Below are positions 21,878-26,920 of a DNA stretch of 26,920 nt, in pieces; position 1 is the first letter of the stretch, and every line of letters starts with the position of its first letter. The stretch covers positions 1 through 26,920 of the forward strand of contig CATOKC010000037.1 of assembly GCA_951800675.1 (NCBI GenBank), given 5' to 3'. A model generated the notes under the pieces. The model did not search any database. It saw only the letters and a list, made by a program, of their open reading frames with translations, and had not been told where the DNA came from. The translations under genes and the position numbers were made by a program. This stretch comes from an uncultured Oscillibacter sp. Its GTDB lineage: Bacteria > Bacillota_A > Clostridia > Oscillospirales > Oscillospiraceae.

Positions 21878-22888
21878 TTAGAAGTCCGGGCCGCAGCTGT
21901 TGGTCAGGGCCTCCAGAATCTGATAGCGGTCCATTTGGAAGGGCTTGGTCATGGCCAGGGCCTCCTCCATCTCCATGTCCGCCAGGAGGCCGTTCTGAAT
22001 GCCGATGATCTGGTTCCCCGTGCCCTCGGCCAGGACCTTCACCGCCTCATAGCCCATGCGGCTGGCGGTCTCCCGGTCCCGGGCGGTGGGGGAGCCGCCC
22101 CGCTGAATGTGGCCCAGCACCGTCACCCGGGGGTCGATGCCCAGCTCGTCGTGGATGCGCTGGCTGATTTCGATGGCGCTGCCCGCGCCCTCGGCCACCA
22201 CCACCATGTAATGGGTGGTCCCCGCCAGGCGGGCCCGGCGGATCTTCTCCACGATGTCCTTTTCAAAGTCCGGCTCCCGCTCGGGGATCAGCACGGCGGT
22301 GGCGCCCACGGAGATGCCCACGTACAGGGCCAGGTAGCCTGCGTGGCGGCCCATGACCTCCACCACGGAGCAGCGCTCGTGGGACTGCATGGTGTCCCGG
22401 AGCTTATCAATGCACTCAATGGCCGTATTGCAGGCGGAGTCAAAGCCGATGGTGTAGTGGGAGCACCCGATGTCGTTGTCAATGGTGGCGGGGATGCCCA
22501 CTACCCGGAGGTCCATGCCGTCCTTGGCGGCCTGGCGGGAGATGGCCAGGGCTCCTCGGAAGGTGCCGTCGCCGCCGATGGCCACAATGCCGTCCAGACC
22601 CAGCAGGCGGCAGGTGGCCAGGGCCTTGGCCCGGCCCGCTTCTTCCATGAACTCCAGGCTCCGGGCGGTGTAGAGCATGGTGCCGCCCTTGTTGATGATA
22701 TGGCTGACGCTGGAGGAATTCAGGGGTACAAAGTCGCTGGTGATCAGGCCGTTCCAGCCCCGGCGGATGCCGATGCAGCCGATGCCCCGGGTGATGGAGG
22801 CCCGGACCACCGCCCGCACCGCCGCGTTCATGCCCGGCGCGTCGCCGCCGCTGGTGAGAACGCCGATTCTCTTTACCTTCTTTTCCAT
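21878..22888 (-). CDS. pfkA: 6-phosphofructokinase (ATP type)
   Basis: Phosphorylates fructose 6-phosphate in glycolysis. The 336-residue product is group A PFK: GVLTSGGDAPGMNAAVRAVV at residues 9-28, GGDGTFRGA (105-113) and PATIDNDI (133-140, catalytic Asp in TIDND). VEVMGRHAGYLAL and LGHIQRGGSPTARDR follow. Gly at the GGDG position and no Lys in PATIDND (PPi-dependent enzymes have GGDD and PKTIDND) indicate the ATP-dependent form (family knowledge). Start at 22888 has GGAGGG eight bases upstream; a nine-codon upstream extension is rejected. It has its own promoter (22951-22979). In the gap to the next gene a GC-rich inverted repeat (about 21808-21836) may act as a weak terminator. Confidence 0.95.
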   Translation of the reverse strand: MEKKVKRIGVLTSGGDAPGMNAAVRAVVRASITRGIGCIGIRRGWNGLITSDFVPLNSSSVSHIINKGGTMLYTARSLEFMEEAGRAKALATCRLLGLDGIVAIGGDGTFRGALAISRQAAKDGMDLRVVGIPATIDNDIGCSHYTIGFDSACNTAIECIDKLRDTMQSHERCSVVEVMGRHAGYLALYVGISVGATAVLIPEREPDFEKDIVEKIRRARLAGTTHYMVVVAEGAGSAIEISQRIHDELGIDPRVTVLGHIQRGGSPTARDRETASRMGYEAVKVLAEGTGNQIIGIQNGLLADMEMEEALAMTKPFQMDRYQILEALTNSCGPDF

Positions 22889-22950
22889 AAGAAAACCCTC
22901 CTGACGATTTTCCACCGGCCCGGACCCGAGCCGATTTTTTCCTGTATAAC

Positions 22951-22979
22951 ATGATACCGCCAGTGGGGCGGGATGTCAA
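22951..22979 (-). promoter_or_regulatory. Promoter of pfkA
   Basis: Perfect TTGACA (22974-22979), 17-base spacer, TATCAT (22951-22956) on the minus strand, about 60 bases before the pfkA start. Confidence 0.8.
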
Positions 22980-23103
22980 GCTGGGTTTGATTTCCAGCCC
23001 GGAGGGAGGAGAACTAGAAAACTGTCACCTTTTTGTTACCACTTCCAGGAAAAAACCTGCTATATTGGGTCTGACAAATATCGCTGGGAAAGGATATTGA
23101 GCG

Positions 23104-24030
23104 ATGCGCCGTGTGCTGATTTTGCTGCTGGTCTTGCTGATGCTTTCCGCCTGCACCGCCCCGGCGGAGGTGGTGCGGGAAGAATCCTCCACCCCGCCGC
23201 TCCAGGAGACCCCGGCGGAAGCCTCCCCGGAGGAGCTCCCTGTGGAGGAGGTCCCCTCGGAGGATCATGTGTTCTTGACCCTGGAGGTCCCTCTGGCCGA
23301 CGGGCGGACTCTCACACTGGAGGCCGCGGGAAAACGGGTGAACGAGCACAGCTTCGGCGTCCGGGAGGTCCGGGTGTACGGCGGGGAGGAGCTGATTCAA
23401 ACCGTCCTGAGCCGGGAGGCCATCGGGGCGGAATGGGACCTGGGCATGACAGAGGAGTTCTATAACTACACGGAGTGCTGGTCCCCGGAGGAGACCCTGG
23501 AGGCCCTGGACCTGAATTTCGACGGCAATACGGATTTCGGCCTCGTCGGCTGGACGACCAACAACACCATCCCCTATTACTGCTGGATGTGGGACCCGGA
23601 GACGGAACAGTACCAATACGCCTTCACCCTCCAAGGGGCGGAGGCCCACCCGGAGACCAAGGAACTCACCGCCGAGTACAAGGACGGCCCCGCCGGGTCC
23701 CGGTATGTCACGGAGGTCTACAAGCCAGACGAAACGGGAGAACTGCTTTTGGACCGGGTGGAGGTCAAAACCTGGGAGAGCGCCGGAGACAGCGGCCGGC
23801 CCGGCTTTGAAATCTGGGTCCCCTATGAGGAGGCCGGCCCCATCCGGCCCGGCGGCCCCGGCTTGAATCTTGAGGAGGATTTCCACTATTTCCATGTAGA
23901 GTATCCCGTCGCCGAGGTCCGGGAGGACGGCGCGGTCTTTCGTTACACGGAAATTCTGGATTGGAATCAGGAATACGGCGAGCTGGTCCTGACCGGCCGG
24001 GAGGAGTACACCGATGAAAACCACCAATGA
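23104..24030 (+). CDS. Secreted lipoprotein of unknown function
   Basis: A 308-residue lipoprotein: the signal peptide MRRVLILLLVLLMLSAC has a lipobox LSAC with Cys 17. An acidic, Pro-rich linker follows (about 18-55, with PAEASPEELPVEEVPSED). The globular part contains DLNFDGNTDFGLVGW, an EF-hand-like calcium loop as seen in FG-GAP and related bacterial surface proteins. It is rich in Trp/Tyr (NYTECWSPEE, YYCWMWDPETEQYQY). I do not recognise a named family. AAAGGAT precedes the ATG by about 9 bases; no clear promoter was found, only a TATATT at 23061 without a matched -35. It overlaps the start of the ModE-like gene by 17 bases. Confidence 0.8.
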   Translation: MRRVLILLLVLLMLSACTAPAEVVREESSTPPLQETPAEASPEELPVEEVPSEDHVFLTLEVPLADGRTLTLEAAGKRVNEHSFGVREVRVYGGEELIQTVLSREAIGAEWDLGMTEEFYNYTECWSPEETLEALDLNFDGNTDFGLVGWTTNNTIPYYCWMWDPETEQYQYAFTLQGAEAHPETKELTAEYKDGPAGSRYVTEVYKPDETGELLLDRVEVKTWESAGDSGRPGFEIWVPYEEAGPIRPGGPGLNLEEDFHYFHVEYPVAEVREDGAVFRYTEILDWNQEYGELVLTGREEYTDENHQ

Positions 24031-24370
24031 CCTGCGCCTCGCCGTCACCCTCCGCCTCCTGGACGATGAGGGCCAGCGGCGCTTCGGCCCCGGCGTCGCC
24101 GCCCTGTTGGAGGAGGTCCGGGAAAAGCGCTCCCTCCGGGCGGCGGCGGGGTCCATGGGCATGGCCTATTCCAAGGCCTGGCGCATCATCCGCACTGCCG
24201 AGGAGGCCATGGGCTGCAAGCTGCTAGCCTCCACCATCGGGGGCCGCCACGGCGGCGGCGCGGCGCTGACGGAGGAGGCGGAGGCTTTGCTTGCCGCCTA
24301 TCAGGCCCTCCGGGAGGAGGTGTCCGCATACGCCCAAGAGCGTTTCCGGGAGCGTTTCCGGGACCTTTGA
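24014..24370 (+). CDS. ModE-type winged-helix regulator (N-terminal domain only)
   Basis: A 118-residue DNA-binding protein equivalent to the N-terminal HTH of ModE/LysR. The helix-turn-helix is in SLRAAAGSMGMAYSKAWRII (40-59), followed by the ModE-like TIGGRHGGGAALTEEAEALL wing (74-93). There is no MOP/TOBE molybdate-binding domain, so it belongs to the short form often called ModE N-terminal domain protein. Such proteins are often linked to molybdate uptake, but no modABC gene is visible here. GGGAGGAG lies 7 bases before the ATG, and the start lies within the end of the lipoprotein gene, giving strong translational coupling. The Cys-rich gene follows after 51 bases. Confidence 0.88.
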   Translation: MKTTNDLRLAVTLRLLDDEGQRRFGPGVAALLEEVREKRSLRAAAGSMGMAYSKAWRIIRTAEEAMGCKLLASTIGGRHGGGAALTEEAEALLAAYQALREEVSAYAQERFRERFRDL

Positions 24371-24421
24371 GGGGCCTTGCGCATAGGATGGAGTACATCC
24401 AATGTGATAGGAGGTCCCCTT

Positions 24422-24694
24422 ATGGAATCTGTTTGCAATGAGTGCGCCCAGGAGATGGAGTGCCGGGAGCCTGTGGTTATGCGCGCCCGCATCCTGCGGG
24501 TAAACTGCTGCGACCTGCTGGTTTGCGACCTGTGCGGCTGCCAGGAGGTGCTGGTCCATACCAACGAAGCCTGCTGCTTCCGTCCGGGCGAGTGCGTCTG
24601 CATCGAGTACAGCGGCGCCATGACCATGAGCCTCCCGCCCCAGATCAGCGCGGAGTGTATCAAGCGCATCCCCTGCGGCGGATGCTGCTGTTAA
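24422..24694 (+). CDS. Small cysteine-rich protein (17 Cys in 90 residues)
   Basis: I do not recognise a family with certainty. The 90-residue product starts MESVCNECAQEMECREP and ends in PCGGCCC. Cysteines lie at 5, 8, 14, 29, 30, 35, 38, 40, 51, 52, 58, 60, 79, 85, 88, 89 and 90. The non-Cys core (VVMRARILRV, then QEVLVHT and GAMTMSLPPQIS) alternates hydrophobic residues as a beta-barrel or OB-like fold would. There is no signal peptide, so it should act in the cytosol. Metal binding (zinc, iron-sulfur or molybdenum-related) or redox function is plausible but not proven. The ATG at 24422 has AGGAGGT upstream; an earlier start at 24377 is rejected. Its position after a ModE-like regulator suggests co-expression. 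A terminator follows directly. Confidence 0.8.
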   Translation: MESVCNECAQEMECREPVVMRARILRVNCCDLLVCDLCGCQEVLVHTNEACCFRPGECVCIEYSGAMTMSLPPQISAECIKRIPCGGCCC

Positions 24695-24702
24695 GAATAA
24701 AC

Positions 24703-24738
24703 GCGCCGGAGGGCAATCCTCCGGCGCATCTCTTTTTT
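24703..24738 (+). terminator. Terminator of the lipoprotein-ModE-Cys-rich unit
   Basis: 10-bp stem GCGCCGGAGG/CCTCCGGCGC with loop GCAAT, then ATCTC and six T. The T-run overlaps the stop codon of the convergent pcrA gene. Confidence 0.92.
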
Positions 24739-26920
24739 ATGGGTCCAGCTTCTTCAAATGCTTCGCCGCCGCCTTCAGCATCAGCTTCTTCTGCCCCGCG
24801 CCCGCAAAGTCCACCTGGACCAGGGCGTCGCCCCCCATGGGCTGGACAGACAGCACCGTGCCCTCGCCAAAGACGCCGTGGGCAATCCGGTCCCCCTTGC
24901 TCAAAGCCATGGGCGGCGGGGCGGTCTGGCTCACCGCCGTCCGGCGGGCCTCCTGATAGGCGGGCCGGGCCGGGCGGGCGTAGACCGGGGTGGAGGGCCG
25001 GGCCCCTTCGCCGTCCCCCCCGAAGCTGCCGTATCCGCCGCCATAGGCGGAGCCGCCAAAGCTCCCGCCGGGCCGGAGGTCCTTCCCCTCCCAGTCTCGG
25101 TTTTCCTCCGGAATCTCCTCCAGGAAGCGGGAGAGGCGGTTGCTGGCAGTTTTGCCGTACAGCATCCGCTGGCGGGCGTTGGTCAGGGTCAGACGCTGCT
25201 TGGCCCGGGTCATGGCCACATAGCACAGCCGCCGCTCCTCCTCCAGCTCGTCCTCCTGAAACTGGGCGGAATTGCCGGGGAAGATGCCCTCCTCCAGGCC
25301 CACCACGTACACTAGAGGGAACTCCAAGCCCTTGGCGGCGTGAATCGTCATCATGGTCACGCAGTCGTCGCTTCCCTCCAGGGAGTCCAGGTCCGTGTAC
25401 AGGGCGATCTCGTTCAGAAAGCCGGAAAGCGTGGCGTCCTCCGGCTGGCGGTCCAGGAAGCCCAGGATGTTGGACTTCAATTCCTCCACGTTTTCCAGGC
25501 GGCCCCGGCTCTCCATGTCGTTCTTGTCCCTTAGCGCCTGGGTATAGCCGGTCTGCTCACACACCGCGTCATAGAACTCCGGCAGAGCCAGGCTTCCCCC
25601 CGCCCGGCGGAGGCCGTCGATGAGGTCCGCGAACTGGAGGAGCTTTTTCGCCGGGGTTTTCAGCTCCGGGAAGAGGTCCGCGTTGCGGCAGATTTCATAC
25701 AGGGACGCACCCTGCTGCTCCGCCAGCAGGGCCACCTTGTCCATGGTGCCGCCGCCGATGCCCCGGGCGGGGTTGTTGATAATGCGCCGGAGCCGGAGGT
25801 CGTCCAGGGGGTTATTCAGTACGCACAGGTAGGCCAGCATGTCCTTTACCTCCGCCCGGTCGAAGAACTTCATGCCTCCCACCACCTTATAGGGCACGCC
25901 GCTGCGCTTCATGGCGTACTCCAAGGCGTTGGACTGGGCGTTCATCCGGTAGAGGACGGCGGCGTCCCGGAAACGCGCCCCCTTGCCCACCTCGGACAGG
26001 ATGTCCCCCACCACGAAGGCGGCCTCGTCGCTCTCGCTTAAAGTAGTGCGGACGCGGACCTTCTCCCCGCCGCCGTTCTGGGTCCAGAGGGTTTTGCCCT
26101 TACGGCCTGTGTTGTTTTGGATGACGGCGTTGGCGGCGTCCAGGATGTTCTGGGTGGAGCGGTAGTTCTGTTCCAGACGGATGGTCCGGGCATCCTCATA
26201 CTGGTCCTCAAAGCGCAGAATGTTCTCGATGTTGGCCCCCCGGAAGCGGTAGATGGACTGGTCATCGTCGCCTACCACGCAGAGGTTCCGGTGCCCCCCG
26301 GCCAGGAGGCTGGTGAGGAGATACTGAAGGTGGTTTGTGTCCTGGTACTCGTCCACCAGCACGTAGCGGAATTTCCTCTGGTAGTACTCCAGCACCTCCC
26401 GCTCCTGTTTCAGAAGCGTGACGGTGTGGTAGATAATGTCGTCGAAGTCCAAGGCGCTGGCGGCGGCCAGCTTCTTTTGGTAGGCCGCGTAGACCTTGGC
26501 GATGCGGCCCATCCGCCAGTTGGTCTCGGCGCTGTGCCGCCGGGCGAACTCCTCCGGGCCCAGGTATTGGTCCTTGGCGGCGCTGATGACGGAGAGGACG
26601 CTTTTGGGCGGAAACGCCTTGTCGTCCAGGTTCAGCTCCTTCAAAACGTCCTTTACCACCCGGCGGGAGTCGTCGGTGTCGTAGATGGTGAAATCCTTGG
26701 CAAAACCCAGCCGGTCAATGTCCCGCCGGAGGATGCGGACGCAGGCGGAGTGGAAGGTGGAGGCCCAGACGTCGTTGGCCTCCGGCCCCAGGCGGGCGGC
26801 CAGGCGGTCTTTCAGCTCTCCCGCCGCCTTGTTGGTAAAGGTGATGGCGATGATCTCCCAGGGCCGGGGCGGGTCCACGGCGCACAGCCGCCGGGCCCGG
26901 TCGAAATCCAGGGGGGGGGT
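24737..26920 (-). CDS. pcrA: UvrD/PcrA-type ATP-dependent DNA helicase, 5' end outside the window
   Basis: Superfamily 1 3'-5' DNA helicase for repair and replication restart. 728 codons are present and the frame is still open at the right edge, so the N-terminus with Walker A lies beyond it. A GTG at 26878 is internal. Motifs seen in order: Ia ITFTNKAA, Ib STFHSACVRILR, II LVDEYQDTN, III VVGDDDQSIYRFRGA, IV LEQNYRSTQNI, V TIHAAKGLEFPLVYVVGLEEG and VI RRLCYVAMTRAKQRL. The C-terminal tail is Gly/Tyr/Ser-rich (GGSFGGSAYGGGYGSFG) and then has the PcrA Tudor-like domain (SKGDRIAHGVFGEGTV to the end). The stretch just before motif Ia (LDFDRARRLCAVDPPRPW) is longer than in Bacillus PcrA, and may be an insert. 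pcrA and uvrD cannot be told apart from this part. Confidence 0.92.
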   Translation of the reverse strand, partial: TPPLDFDRARRLCAVDPPRPWEIIAITFTNKAAGELKDRLAARLGPEANDVWASTFHSACVRILRRDIDRLGFAKDFTIYDTDDSRRVVKDVLKELNLDDKAFPPKSVLSVISAAKDQYLGPEEFARRHSAETNWRMGRIAKVYAAYQKKLAAASALDFDDIIYHTVTLLKQEREVLEYYQRKFRYVLVDEYQDTNHLQYLLTSLLAGGHRNLCVVGDDDQSIYRFRGANIENILRFEDQYEDARTIRLEQNYRSTQNILDAANAVIQNNTGRKGKTLWTQNGGGEKVRVRTTLSESDEAAFVVGDILSEVGKGARFRDAAVLYRMNAQSNALEYAMKRSGVPYKVVGGMKFFDRAEVKDMLAYLCVLNNPLDDLRLRRIINNPARGIGGGTMDKVALLAEQQGASLYEICRNADLFPELKTPAKKLLQFADLIDGLRRAGGSLALPEFYDAVCEQTGYTQALRDKNDMESRGRLENVEELKSNILGFLDRQPEDATLSGFLNEIALYTDLDSLEGSDDCVTMMTIHAAKGLEFPLVYVVGLEEGIFPGNSAQFQEDELEEERRLCYVAMTRAKQRLTLTNARQRMLYGKTASNRLSRFLEEIPEENRDWEGKDLRPGGSFGGSAYGGGYGSFGGDGEGARPSTPVYARPARPAYQEARRTAVSQTAPPPMALSKGDRIAHGVFGEGTVLSVQPMGGDALVQVDFAGAGQKKLMLKAAAKHLKKLDP

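Overview
The window is GC-rich chromosomal DNA with near-consensus sigma-A promoters, GGAGG ribosome binding sites, two T-box leaders and one purine riboswitch. This fits a high-GC member of the Clostridia, most likely a gut Oscillospiraceae-type bacterium (inference from style and gene content; no phylogenetic marker was tested). Most of it is housekeeping and transport. There are no phage genes, transposases or CRISPR arrays.

Left third (1-9000): a promoter firing out of the left edge; the methionine ABC importer metN-metI-metQ (minus strand) under a Met-specifier T-box; a divergent DUF368/PopT lipid-carrier transporter; a two-gene purine operon (8-oxoguanine/guanine deaminase-like amidohydrolase, then an NCS2 permease) behind a guanine-class riboswitch whose geometry predicts activation by ligand; tRNA-Ser(CGA); and a THUMP-domain rRNA methyltransferase.

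Middle (9000-17500): an NfeD/SPFH membrane pair whose SPFH gene is broken by a C8 tract; a small membrane protein; leuS and, upstream of it, a DUF2500 gene preceded by a T-box whose specifier reads CUG (Leu). leuS is flanked by inverted copies of a 52-base repeat, and palindromes fill the 510-base gap between it and DUF2500. Next come a PutP-type Na+/proline symporter and a TetR regulator, with an ordered array of half-sites between them.

Right third (17500-26920): an unannotated type I toxin-antitoxin candidate (27-residue holin-like toxin, SD-sequestering hairpin, perfect consensus promoter on the opposite strand); a DapF-fold epimerase paired with a DAACS symporter, each with a substituted substrate-binding residue; an aldo/keto reductase with Fe-S motifs and a RibD_C/DHFR-like protein; pfkA; an operon-like trio (lipoprotein, ModE-type HTH, 90-residue protein with 17 cysteines); and pcrA/uvrD running off the right edge.

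The most notable items are the predicted ON-type guanine riboswitch, the hidden type I toxin-antitoxin locus, the altered epimerase/symporter pair, and the Cys-rich/ModE/lipoprotein trio.
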